Positions 16,951-24,638 of a stretch of DNA of 64,000 nucleotides are shown here, piece after piece. The DNA is from Pelomonas caseinilytica (GTDB lineage: Bacteria; Pseudomonadota; Gammaproteobacteria; Burkholderiales; Burkholderiaceae_C): contig NZ_JAJTWT010000002.1 of NCBI RefSeq assembly GCF_021353235.1, forward strand, positions 310,001 to 374,000, read 5' to 3'. Under the pieces are notes generated by a model, which was not told the DNA's origin, did no database searches, and saw only the letters and a program-made list of their open reading frames with translations. How positions within the stretch are numbered: position 1 is the stretch's first letter; each line of letters begins with the position of its first letter. The translations under genes were made by a program, and so were the position numbers.

Positions 16951-17675
16951 ACCTCCGTGTATCCGACCGCATGGGTCGCCTCGCCCTGATGCTGGCGCTC
17001 GCCGCGCTGGCGCCCGCCGTGCAGGCCGCGGGCCGCGCGCCAGCGCCCGAAGGCTGCGGCGAGACCCACAACCTCTACGGCCCCTTCGACTACCGGACCG
17101 CCCAGCCCCAGCAGCGCTTCATCGTCGAGAACGCCCACTTCACGCGCGGCGTGGAGACGCTGACCAAGGGCGCCACGGGCGCCTTCGGCGGCGACATCGC
17201 CTACACGCTGGCCGTCTTCCCCAACCACGCGCGCGCCATCCTGACGCTGGAGCGCCTGGTGGCCAAGGAGAAGAACGACTCGCCTCCCGGCGTGGACATG
17301 AGCATCGAGTGCTACTACGCACGGGGCATGAACTTCGCGCCGGACGACCTCGTCTTCCGGATGCTCTACGTGAACTTCCTGATCCACCGCGAACGCATCG
17401 ACGATGCGGAGCGCTTCCTGGACTACGTCGTCACCCAGGCCGGCGACAACGCGCTGACGCACTTCAACGCGGGTATGCTCTACGCGGACATGAAGCACTA
17501 CGACAAGGCGCTGGCCCAGGCCCATCGCGCCATGTCCATGGGCATGACGCGCACCGAGCTGCGCGACCGCCTCGCCGCCGTCGGACGCTGGCAGGAGCCG
17601 GAGCAGGCCGCCGCCCCCGACGCCGCGGCCTCCGCAGCCTCCGCGCCCGTGGCCGCCTCCCAGCCCGCCCGCTAG
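16947..17675 (+). CDS. Secreted TPR-like protein of the exosortase-associated module
   Basis: 242 residues. Signal peptide with hydrophobic core LALMLALAALAPAVQAAG, then PEGCGETHNLYGPFDYRT, and helical repeats (about 100-205, for example DALTHFNAGMLYADMKHYDKALAQAHRA-like stretch near 175-195), ending in an Ala/Pro-rich tail. Probably periplasmic and protein-binding. ATG overlaps the hydrolase 1 stop, so it is in the same operon. Exact partner unknown. Confidence 0.8.
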   Translation: MNLRVSDRMGRLALMLALAALAPAVQAAGRAPAPEGCGETHNLYGPFDYRTAQPQQRFIVENAHFTRGVETLTKGATGAFGGDIAYTLAVFPNHARAILTLERLVAKEKNDSPPGVDMSIECYYARGMNFAPDDLVFRMLYVNFLIHRERIDDAERFLDYVVTQAGDNALTHFNAGMLYADMKHYDKALAQAHRAMSMGMTRTELRDRLAAVGRWQEPEQAAAPDAAASAASAPVAASQPAR

Positions 17676-17684
17676 CCGCCGCCC

Positions 17685-18602
17685 ATGCCCCGCGTCAACA
17701 TCGTCGTTCCCGCCTACAACGCCGAAGCCTTCATCGCCGAGACCGTGCGCTCGGCCCTGGCCCAGACCTTCACCGACCTGCAGGTCACCGTCATCGACGA
17801 CGGCTCCAGCGACGCCACCGCCGCGCGCGCGGCCCAGGACGACCCGCGCGTGCGGGTCATCTCGCAGGAGAACCGCGGCATGTCCCGCTCGCGCAACCGG
17901 GGCATGGCCGAGGTGGATTCCGAATTCGTCGCCCTGCTGGACGCCGACGACCTCTGGCACCCCGAAAAGCTGCGCCTGCAGCTGCAGGCCCTGCAGAGCC
18001 GGCCCGACCACGACTTCTGCTACACGGCCTTCGACGTCTGGCATGGCGAACCCCGGCCGGCCTATTTCAGCGAGCCGCGCGACGGCCGCGTCGACGAGAG
18101 CCTGTCGGGCTGGATCTACCCCCGCCTCATCCTCGACAACCATGCCCTGCCCTCCTCGGTGGTCTGGCGGCGCAGTGCCTGGGACCGCATGGGCGGCTTC
18201 CTGACCGACGACCAGAAAACCGACGATTGGGAATACCTGGTGCGCGCCAGCACCCAGCACCGCTTCATCCGCCTGGCCGAGTCCTTCGTGCTGTACCGGC
18301 AGCATCCAGTCTCGCTGTCGCGCCGCATCGCGCCCGTCAACAGCACCGAGCTGATGCGCGCCGACCTGATCCGCCGCTTCGGCATGAGCGCGCCGCCCGG
18401 CCACGACGTGGACCCGCAGGCGCTGCGCCGCTTCCAGCACCGCGGCTGGTGCAACTTCGCCGACTCGCACGTCGCCAAGGGCGACCTGGGGCTGGGCCTC
18501 AAGACCTTCGCCCACCTGCTGGCCACGGGCCCCTACCGCGGCGCCACCCTGACCAAGATGGGCAAGTCCCTCGTGCGCCGCTGGGTGCCGCGCCACGACT
18601 GA
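17685..18602 (+). CDS. Glycosyltransferase family 2
   Basis: 305 residues. GT-A fold: VNIVVPAYNAEAFIAETVRSAL at the N-terminus, VIDDGSSD, and the metal-binding LLDADDLWHP (about 85-94). The second half (TDDQKTDDWEYLVRASTQHR) holds the general base region. No transmembrane segment. It transfers a sugar from a nucleotide donor to a glycan or lipid-linked acceptor. Last gene of the ACP-to-glycosyltransferase run, 9 bp after the TPR gene. Confidence 0.92.
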   Translation: MPRVNIVVPAYNAEAFIAETVRSALAQTFTDLQVTVIDDGSSDATAARAAQDDPRVRVISQENRGMSRSRNRGMAEVDSEFVALLDADDLWHPEKLRLQLQALQSRPDHDFCYTAFDVWHGEPRPAYFSEPRDGRVDESLSGWIYPRLILDNHALPSSVVWRRSAWDRMGGFLTDDQKTDDWEYLVRASTQHRFIRLAESFVLYRQHPVSLSRRIAPVNSTELMRADLIRRFGMSAPPGHDVDPQALRRFQHRGWCNFADSHVAKGDLGLGLKTFAHLLATGPYRGATLTKMGKSLVRRWVPRHD

Positions 18603-18691
18603 GGCTTCGTCTCAGCGATCCGTTCCGCTTTGGCGGCACCCGCGACGGATGAAACGAATACAGAGGTTTTGATCTCGGCGGATCCACCGCA
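18603..18691. other. Convergent intergenic gap
   Basis: 89 bp between two convergent genes. A weak inverted repeat, GATCCGT (18616-18622) against ACGGATG-like sequence 22 bp later, could pair, but no T-rich tail follows on either strand. No terminator can be called with confidence. Confidence 0.3.
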
Positions 18692-19798
18692 CTACGCGCG
18701 AGCCAGCACCTCACGGTAGACCTGGAAGTGCTTCTCGACGCTGCTGCGCCACGAGAAGCACCGGGCCCAGCGCATGCCGGCCTCGGCTCGCTCGGCCCGC
18801 ACCGCCGCCGGCAGAGCGAGGACTTCCTTCAGCGAAGCCAGCCAGGCGTCGAAGTCCTGGGGTTCGTTCGTCCAGGCCAGCGGGCCGACGAGGTCCACCA
18901 GGCTGCTCACCGGGCTGAACAGCACCGGCGTGCCCGCCGCCTGGGCCTCCACGGCCGGGAAGCCGAAGCCCTCGTACAGCGTCGGGTAGACGGCTGCCTG
19001 GGCGCCGCGGTACAGGCTCACGAGCTCGCAGTCCTCCAGGAAGGGCGCGAAATGCACCCGCCCGCGCAGCACCTCGGGGATGCGGTCCAGCGGCGCCGTG
19101 CCGGCCCCGAAGCCGCAGCCCACCAGGTGGAGGTCGTCCCGCCCGCAGCGGGCCAGCAGCTCCATGGCCCAGTCAAAGCGCTTGCGCGGCTGGGCGCCGC
19201 CCAGATAGACGAGGTAGGGCGCGTCGCCGAGGGCCTGGGCCAGCGCCGCCGGCAGCGGAGCGCGCTCCTCGCTGAAGAACTCGTCGGCGATGCCGTGCGA
19301 GATGACCGTCAGCCGGTCGGCCAGGAAGGGCCAGCGCGCCACGATGTCGCGCCGGGAGGACTCGCTGATCGTGATGACGTGGGCACAGCGCCGCAGGGCG
19401 ATCTTCTGGATGTCGTGGAGGTAGAAGCGGTCCAGGCCGCGCGTGTCCTCCTCCCAGGGCACCGTGTCGTGGATGGTGACGATGGTGGGAATGGGCTGCC
19501 AGATGGGCGCGGTGTTCTCCGCGCAATGCAGGATCTGCGCGCCGGACTGCCGCAGCCGCATCGGCAGGCCGATCTGTTCCCAGAGGTGGAAGCGGTCGCC
19601 GCGGAACTCGAACACCTCCGCGCGGCCCAGCAGCGGTTCGGGCACGCGAAACGGCAGCGCCGGGTCGTGGCCGTAGGCCGTCCAGCGGATGTGGTCGGCG
19701 GCCCGGGCGTTGCGCAGGATCTCCTGCACGTAGCGGCCGGTGCCGCGCAGATGCCGCACGTTGAGGGTGCGGGCGACCATGGCGACATGCAGGTTCAT
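18692..19798 (-). CDS. Glycosyltransferase family 4 (GT-B)
   Basis: 368 residues. GT-B fold: N-terminal donor-independent domain with HLRGTGRYVQEIL, a hinge, and the C-terminal nucleotide-sugar site PTLYEGFGFPAVEAQAAGTPV, the E-x7-E motif of family 4. The internal ITISESSRRDI and VISHGI are typical of the family. Its ATG overlaps the stop of the GMC oxidoreductase gene, placing it third in an epimerase-oxidoreductase-glycosyltransferase run. Confidence 0.92.
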   Translation of the reverse strand: MNLHVAMVARTLNVRHLRGTGRYVQEILRNARAADHIRWTAYGHDPALPFRVPEPLLGRAEVFEFRGDRFHLWEQIGLPMRLRQSGAQILHCAENTAPIWQPIPTIVTIHDTVPWEEDTRGLDRFYLHDIQKIALRRCAHVITISESSRRDIVARWPFLADRLTVISHGIADEFFSEERAPLPAALAQALGDAPYLVYLGGAQPRKRFDWAMELLARCGRDDLHLVGCGFGAGTAPLDRIPEVLRGRVHFAPFLEDCELVSLYRGAQAAVYPTLYEGFGFPAVEAQAAGTPVLFSPVSSLVDLVGPLAWTNEPQDFDAWLASLKEVLALPAAVRAERAEAGMRWARCFSWRSSVEKHFQVYREVLARA

Positions 19799-21231
19799 GG
19801 CTGGGATGAGGCTCGAGGCGCGGCGGCCGGTCGTCCGCGCAGATGGGCCGCCAGGCGCAGGGCCAGGGCGGCGATGGTGAGGCCCGTGTTGGCGATGCCG
19901 CTGGCCGGGATGAGGGCGCCGTCGCAGACGTAGAGGTTGGCCATGCCGTGCACCCGCCCGTCGACGTCGCAGGCGCCGGCCGTGGCATCGGCCGACAGCC
20001 GGGCCGTGCCCGAGTGGTGGGCCGCCGAGCGCAGGTCGCCCTGCCAGCCGCTGAAGATGCGGGCGCTGCGCGTCACCGGCGCCAGCCAGGCCAGCACGTC
20101 CTGCACGGCCTGGTCCATGTGGTCGCGGAAGGCCTGCGGCAGCGTCCAGCAGCGCACGCCGGCCTCGCCGGCACCGTCCTGTGCAGGCTGGCTCCACACC
20201 GAGCGCTCCGGCGCCGTGGGCATCTGCGCGCACAGCAGCAGGGTGTAGTGCCGCGTCGGCAGGTGGATGCCGAACTTGAAGGACAGGATGTCGAGGATGT
20301 CGTCCCAGTGCTTGAAGAGCCTGGCGTAGTGCAGCGGGTTCCAGGGGTTGCGGCGCAGGTCGTTGAGCACGCTGCCGACCTGCTCACGCCGGCTGGCGCG
20401 GTAGTAGTTGGCCGCGGGCCGCAGCTGGAAGGACATGTGCAGCCCCGCGCGCTTGACGACCAGGGGCAGGCGCAGGTTGCCGTCCGTGCCGGGCACGCGG
20501 TAGTTCCACAGCCGGTACAGCGGCACCGTCACCTCGACCTCGCCGACGAAGGTCATGGGATGGTCCTCGTAGTGCGCGCCGGCATGGACCGCGCCGGGCA
20601 GCGGCAGGTGCCGGGCCAGCTTCTGCAGCAGCACCGGCGTGCCCAGGCCGCCGGCAGCGAGGACGAAGACATCGCCCTCGACGCGGCGCCGCTCGCCGCC
20701 CTCCTCCACCGTCAGGGCAGCGAGCGCGCCGCCATCGCCCAGCTCGAAGTCGACCACGTTGCCCCGCACGACCTCCACGCGCCCCTGGAGCTGCAGCGAG
20801 GTCCAGAGGTTGCGCGGCCAGCGCGGGTAGTACAGGCCCTGCATCAGGCCGGGCGGCAGGCCGAGTTCGCGGTAGCGCTGGCGCAGCCGCTCGATGGCCT
20901 CGCGGACGTGGGCCAGCGGGGTGTCCGCCAGCAGCTCGAAGGCCTGGGCGTAGAAGGGATCGAGCTCGGCCTTGGGAAAGGGCCAGTGCGCCGCGAAGAT
21001 CTCCTCGTCGATCTCGATCAGCCCGTTGTGCCAGAGCTGGGTCGAGCCCCCGAGGCCGGCGCCGACGTGGGGCTGGGTGACGGCCGGCAGGCCCACGTCG
21101 ACGACGGGGTAGCGCGGGTCCTCGACCTCGGCGCCGCGCTCGACGATGACGACGTCGTGGGTCGGCAGCAGCGCGTGGGCCAGCATGCAGCCGCCCAGGC
21201 CCGCGCCGACGATGACGGCGCGGGGCTTCAT
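19795..21231 (-). CDS. GMC-type FAD-dependent oxidoreductase
   Basis: 478 residues. Dinucleotide-binding AVIVGAGLGGCMLAHAL at the N-terminus, GGSTQLWHNG as substrate/FAD contact, and the C-terminal GMC block HHSGTARLS followed by LYVCDGALIPASGIANTGLTI. It oxidises an alcohol (sugar or polyol-like). Being between an epimerase and a glycosyltransferase, it probably acts on a sugar or sugar-linked group; the substrate cannot be named. Overlaps both neighbours by 4 bp. Confidence 0.88.
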   Translation of the reverse strand: MKPRAVIVGAGLGGCMLAHALLPTHDVVIVERGAEVEDPRYPVVDVGLPAVTQPHVGAGLGGSTQLWHNGLIEIDEEIFAAHWPFPKAELDPFYAQAFELLADTPLAHVREAIERLRQRYRELGLPPGLMQGLYYPRWPRNLWTSLQLQGRVEVVRGNVVDFELGDGGALAALTVEEGGERRRVEGDVFVLAAGGLGTPVLLQKLARHLPLPGAVHAGAHYEDHPMTFVGEVEVTVPLYRLWNYRVPGTDGNLRLPLVVKRAGLHMSFQLRPAANYYRASRREQVGSVLNDLRRNPWNPLHYARLFKHWDDILDILSFKFGIHLPTRHYTLLLCAQMPTAPERSVWSQPAQDGAGEAGVRCWTLPQAFRDHMDQAVQDVLAWLAPVTRSARIFSGWQGDLRSAAHHSGTARLSADATAGACDVDGRVHGMANLYVCDGALIPASGIANTGLTIAALALRLAAHLRGRPAAAPRASSQP

Positions 21232-22265
21232 CGCGCCGCGTCGGCGTGGGCGCGCAGCCAGTCGCGCGTCAGGGCGACGCCCTGCGGGAAGTCGACGCGG
21301 GGCGCCCAGCCGAGCAGTCGCCTGGCCTTCTCGTTGGAGAAGGCGATGGGGAAGGTCTCTCGCATGACGCGGCCGAGCGGCGGCCAGGGCGCCACCGGCG
21401 GCTGCCAGCCGGCCAGGCGCTTGAGCTTGCGCCACACCCGCGCCGGGATGCCGCCGACCGGCTCGGGCGGATGCTCGGCCCAGTAGCGCTTCGCATCGGC
21501 GGCAGACAGGTCGACGAACCGCGGCGCCGGCTCGACCTGCGCCGCGAAGGCGCGTATGAATTCGCCCCAGGTGATGGCCCGGTCGGCCGTGACGAACATC
21601 GCCTCGCCCAGGGCCTCGTCGCGCACCAGAGCCGCCTCGATGGCGTCGCAGACGTCGTCCACGAAGACGGCGTTGCACAGGCCGCTTCCGCCGTCGAACA
21701 ACGTCACCTCGCCGGCGCGCGCCTGGGCCAGGACCTGGCGCTCGAAATGACCGCCCAGCCCGTAGACCACCGTCGGCCGCAGGATGACCACCGACAGGTC
21801 GCCGCGGTCGTGGGCCGCCTGCACGATCTCCTCCTGCTCGGCCTTGGAGTCGGAATAGGGCTCGCCATAACGGCCGATGCGGGCGGCGGCCTCATGCGCC
21901 GCCTCGGGCCCGGGCGCCGGGCCGTGGACGGACATGGTGCTGATGTGCACGAAGCGGCGCACCTGCTGCCGCACGGCCGCCTCGACGAGATGGCGCGTCG
22001 CCTGCGGCCCGCGGTCGCCGTGGGCGAGGTGGATGACGGTGTCGCAGCCCTGCAGCGCGGACGCGAGGCTCTGCGGCTCGAGCAGGTCGGCGGCCACCGC
22101 CGCACCGCCGCCGGCCCGCATGGCCGCGGCCGCCGCCGGGCTGCGTACCAGCGCGACGTGCTGCGGGCCGCCGTGCTCCACCAGGCGCTCGCGCAACCGG
22201 CCGCCGATGTAGCCGGAGGCTCCGGTGATGAGGCATCGGGCGGGGCGCGCTGGGTTGGCTGTCAT
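21228..22265 (-). CDS. NAD-dependent epimerase/dehydratase (SDR family)
   Basis: 345 residues, extended SDR: GxxGxxG in LITGASGYIGGRL near the start, the YxxxK pair in GEPYSDSKAEQEE, the conserved ILRPTVVYGLGGH block and VFVDDVCDAI. It likely modifies a nucleotide sugar or a lipid-linked sugar. The frame is open to 22391, but the GxxGxxG spacing favours the ATG at 22265. First gene of a three-gene minus-strand run. Confidence 0.88.
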   Translation of the reverse strand: MTANPARPARCLITGASGYIGGRLRERLVEHGGPQHVALVRSPAAAAAMRAGGGAAVAADLLEPQSLASALQGCDTVIHLAHGDRGPQATRHLVEAAVRQQVRRFVHISTMSVHGPAPGPEAAHEAAARIGRYGEPYSDSKAEQEEIVQAAHDRGDLSVVILRPTVVYGLGGHFERQVLAQARAGEVTLFDGGSGLCNAVFVDDVCDAIEAALVRDEALGEAMFVTADRAITWGEFIRAFAAQVEPAPRFVDLSAADAKRYWAEHPPEPVGGIPARVWRKLKRLAGWQPPVAPWPPLGRVMRETFPIAFSNEKARRLLGWAPRVDFPQGVALTRDWLRAHADAAR

Positions 22266-22295
22266 TGGATTCAGACGAGAAAACCTGGAGGGAAA

Positions 22296-22311
22296 GGCCG
22301 GTCGACCGGCC
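22296..22311. repeat. Perfect 16-bp palindrome upstream of the epimerase gene
   Basis: GGCCGGTCGACCGGCC, fully self-complementary, 30 bp before the epimerase ATG. Followed at once by further GGCCGG units (22318-22326 and 22335-22342). It could be an operator or a 5'-UTR hairpin. Confidence 0.5.
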
Positions 22312-22347
22312 ATCCTGGCCGGCCGGCACCGCAGCGGCCGGCATGCA

Positions 22348-22365
22348 GCGCGGCCCGGGCCGCGC
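22348..22365. repeat. Perfect 18-bp palindrome in the same control region
   Basis: GCGCGGCCCGGGCCGCGC, fully self-complementary, 83 bp before the epimerase start. In very GC-rich DNA such words are less rare, but two perfect ones within 70 bp of a divergent promoter stand out. Confidence 0.45.
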
Positions 22366-22596
22366 GCAAGTCCTTCATCATAGGGGAGCACCTGGACGCC
22401 CCAGAGCGGGCGAACTGCTCAATCGCGGGGGGCCGCCCGGCCTGCGGCCGAAAAACCCGGCACTACACTGCAGCGCCTCCCAATCCCGCCGTCGCCCGCG
22501 CGACTCCGTCGAGACGCCATGCCAGCGCCTGACAGCCCGCGCCATCGCGCCCCGCTCGGCGCGGCCTCCGGCAGGCGCCCACAGAACGAGTCCGTC

Positions 22597-23580
22597 ATGC
22601 CCGCGCACATCGCCGTCATCATCTGCACCTGGAACCGTGTCGACGTGCTCGCCGAGACCCTGACGAGCCTCGCCCAGGTGCGCGCGCCGGCGGGCGTGCC
22701 GGTCGATGTGCTGGTGGTGGACAACAACTCCCGCGACACCACCCAGGACCATCTCAAGGCCCGCCAGGCCGACTGGCCGCTGGGCCGGCTGCATGCGCTG
22801 TTCGAACCCCGCCAGGGCAAGCAGTTCGCACTGAACCGTGGCATCGCCTACGCCAAGGAACTCGGCTGCACCCTCATCGCCTTCACGGACGACGACGTCT
22901 TCTTCCCGGCCGACTGGCTGGAGGCCGTGCTGGCCGCCATGGAGGACGGGCCCGAACGACCGGCGCTGGCCGGCGGCAAGACGCGCGTCACCTGGCCGGG
23001 CGGCGAGCCCCCGCCCTGGTACCACCGCAACATGGGCGCCATCGTCGCGGAAGTCGACATCGGCGACCAGCGGCTGTGCCCGCCGCCGCCCGGCTACTCG
23101 CCGGCCGGCACCAACCTGCTGACCCGCATCGACCTCTTCGACCGCGTCGGCGGTTTTTCGGAGACGCACTTCCGCCACATGGACTACGAGTTCGGCCAGC
23201 GCGTGGCGGCGCGCGGCGAATGCGTGGCCTACGTGCCCTCGGTCTCGGTCGTGGCCCCGGTGGACCCGGCCATCGTCACGCAGCGCTACTTCCGGCGCTG
23301 GTCGCTGAAGGCCGGCATCTCGCCCTGGAAGGACATGGCCCCCGGCGTGCGTCATCTCGCGTGGGTGCCGCTGTGGCTGTACCGCCAGATGGTGCAGGAC
23401 GCCCTGGCCTGGCTGGTGGCGCCGCTGCGCGGCGAGCCGCCGGCGGACCGCTTCCTGCGCGAGTTGCGCCTGTGGCGGGCCTGGGGCACGGTCGCCAGCC
23501 GCTGGATGTCCAGGCTGCGGCCCGCCGCCTATCCCGCCTGGGTGGAAGCGCGCTCCCAGAAGCGCCAGAACGTCTATTGA
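22597..23580 (+). CDS. Glycosyltransferase family 2
   Basis: 327 residues from MPAHIAVIICTWNR. GT-A fold: LVVDNNSRDTT and the metal site IAFTDDDVFFPADWLEAV (about 100-115). The middle has the acceptor-side SPAGTNLLTRIDLFDRVGGF and HMDYEFGQRVA. The C-terminus is more hydrophobic (LAWVPLWLYRQMVQDALAWL) and may lie on the membrane. First gene of a plus-strand run running to 31115. Confidence 0.92.
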   Translation: MPAHIAVIICTWNRVDVLAETLTSLAQVRAPAGVPVDVLVVDNNSRDTTQDHLKARQADWPLGRLHALFEPRQGKQFALNRGIAYAKELGCTLIAFTDDDVFFPADWLEAVLAAMEDGPERPALAGGKTRVTWPGGEPPPWYHRNMGAIVAEVDIGDQRLCPPPPGYSPAGTNLLTRIDLFDRVGGFSETHFRHMDYEFGQRVAARGECVAYVPSVSVVAPVDPAIVTQRYFRRWSLKAGISPWKDMAPGVRHLAWVPLWLYRQMVQDALAWLVAPLRGEPPADRFLRELRLWRAWGTVASRWMSRLRPAAYPAWVEARSQKRQNVY

Positions 23581-23581
23581 G

Positions 23582-24634
23582 ATGCCGTTCGTCCTGCTCC
23601 CCCACCAGGCCAACGGCAACATCTACATCCGCGAACTGGGCCGGGCCTACGCGGCGCTGGGCTGGACGCCGATCTACGGCCCCGAGAACCTGCTCGAGGG
23701 CAACATCCGCCCGGACCTGCTCCATATGCACTGGCCCGAGGAGTTCTACCGCTGGCGCGGCGAAGGCAGCACCGCGGCCCGGGCCGAGCACTTCCTGGCC
23801 CGCCTGGAGGAGCTGAAGCGCGCCGGCGTGCCCATGGTCTGGACGGTGCACAACCTCGCCCCCCACGACATCGCCGACGCCGAGGTCGACGCGCGGGTCT
23901 ACCGCGCCGTCATCGAGGCCGCCGACGCCATCCACCACCACTGCGGCTGCTCCATCGAGGCCCTGGCCGGCCGCTACGCGGTGCCGGCCGGCAAGCCGCA
24001 GTTCGTGCAGGCCCACGGCCACTACTTCTCCTACCCCAACACCATCGGCCGCGACGAGGCCCGGCGCGAGCTCGGCATTCCGGCGGACGCCCGCGTCTTC
24101 CTGCAGTTCGGCCAGATCCGCGGCTACAAGGGCCTGAACCTGCTGCTGGCCGCCTTCGACCGGCTCCAGCTCGACCGCAAGTTCCTGCTCGTGGCCGGCC
24201 TGTACACGCCGCCGACCGGGCCCGGCGCCCTGCGCGACCGGCTGCGCCTGGCCTGGCGCAAGCGCACCGCGCGCGACTTCCTGCTGCACGGCCGCCCCAT
24301 CGACTCCGACCGCATCCAGGTCTACATGAACGCGGCGGACTGCGTCGTGCTCAGCCACACGGCGGGGCTCAACTCGGGCGTGGCGGTGCTGGGCATGAGC
24401 TTCGGGCGCATCGTCGTCGGGCCGCGGCTGGGCTGCATCGGCGAGACCCTGGGCGGCGAACACAACGTCAGCTACCCGGCCGGCGACGTCGATGCCCTGT
24501 GCGAGGCCATGCGGACGGCGATGGCGCGGCCCGACCCCGCCGCCGACGGCGCGGCCAACCGCCGGGCCTGCGAGGCCTGGCAGTGGACGTCCATCGCCAG
24601 CGCGGCGCTGAGCCATGCCGGCCTGGCGGCCTGA
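23582..24634 (+). CDS. Glycosyltransferase (GT-B, group 1-like)
   Basis: 350 residues. N-terminal segment MPFVLLPHQANGNIYIRELGRAY, LLHMHWPEEF, the VWTVHNLAPHD motif, then the C-terminal donor half with FGQIRGYKGLNLLLAAF and AADCVVLSH. The classical E-x7-E is replaced by SHTAGLNSGVAVLGMSFG, so the retaining mechanism site is unusual. Starts 2 bp after the previous stop. A role in exopolysaccharide assembly is inferred from neighbours. Confidence 0.85.
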   Translation: MPFVLLPHQANGNIYIRELGRAYAALGWTPIYGPENLLEGNIRPDLLHMHWPEEFYRWRGEGSTAARAEHFLARLEELKRAGVPMVWTVHNLAPHDIADAEVDARVYRAVIEAADAIHHHCGCSIEALAGRYAVPAGKPQFVQAHGHYFSYPNTIGRDEARRELGIPADARVFLQFGQIRGYKGLNLLLAAFDRLQLDRKFLLVAGLYTPPTGPGALRDRLRLAWRKRTARDFLLHGRPIDSDRIQVYMNAADCVVLSHTAGLNSGVAVLGMSFGRIVVGPRLGCIGETLGGEHNVSYPAGDVDALCEAMRTAMARPDPAADGAANRRACEAWQWTSIASAALSHAGLAA

Positions 24635-24638
24635 CCCC

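Larger units (their letters stand above)
22266..22596. promoter_or_regulatory. Divergent control region of the two glycan operons, 331 bp
   Basis: No gene seen. It holds two perfect palindromes (22296-22311 and 22348-22365) near the epimerase, and on the plus strand CACTACACTGC with a possible -10 TACACT at 22464-22469 without a good -35. An in-frame extension of the plus-strand glycosyltransferase to 22519 exists but is not conserved-looking. It must promote the minus epimerase run and the plus glycan run. Confidence 0.45.

Noticed and set aside
22455-22470. Sigma-54 promoter reading of CGGCACTACACTGC upstream of the glycosyltransferase
   Set aside because: Spacing is one base short, which normally abolishes sigma-54 recognition.
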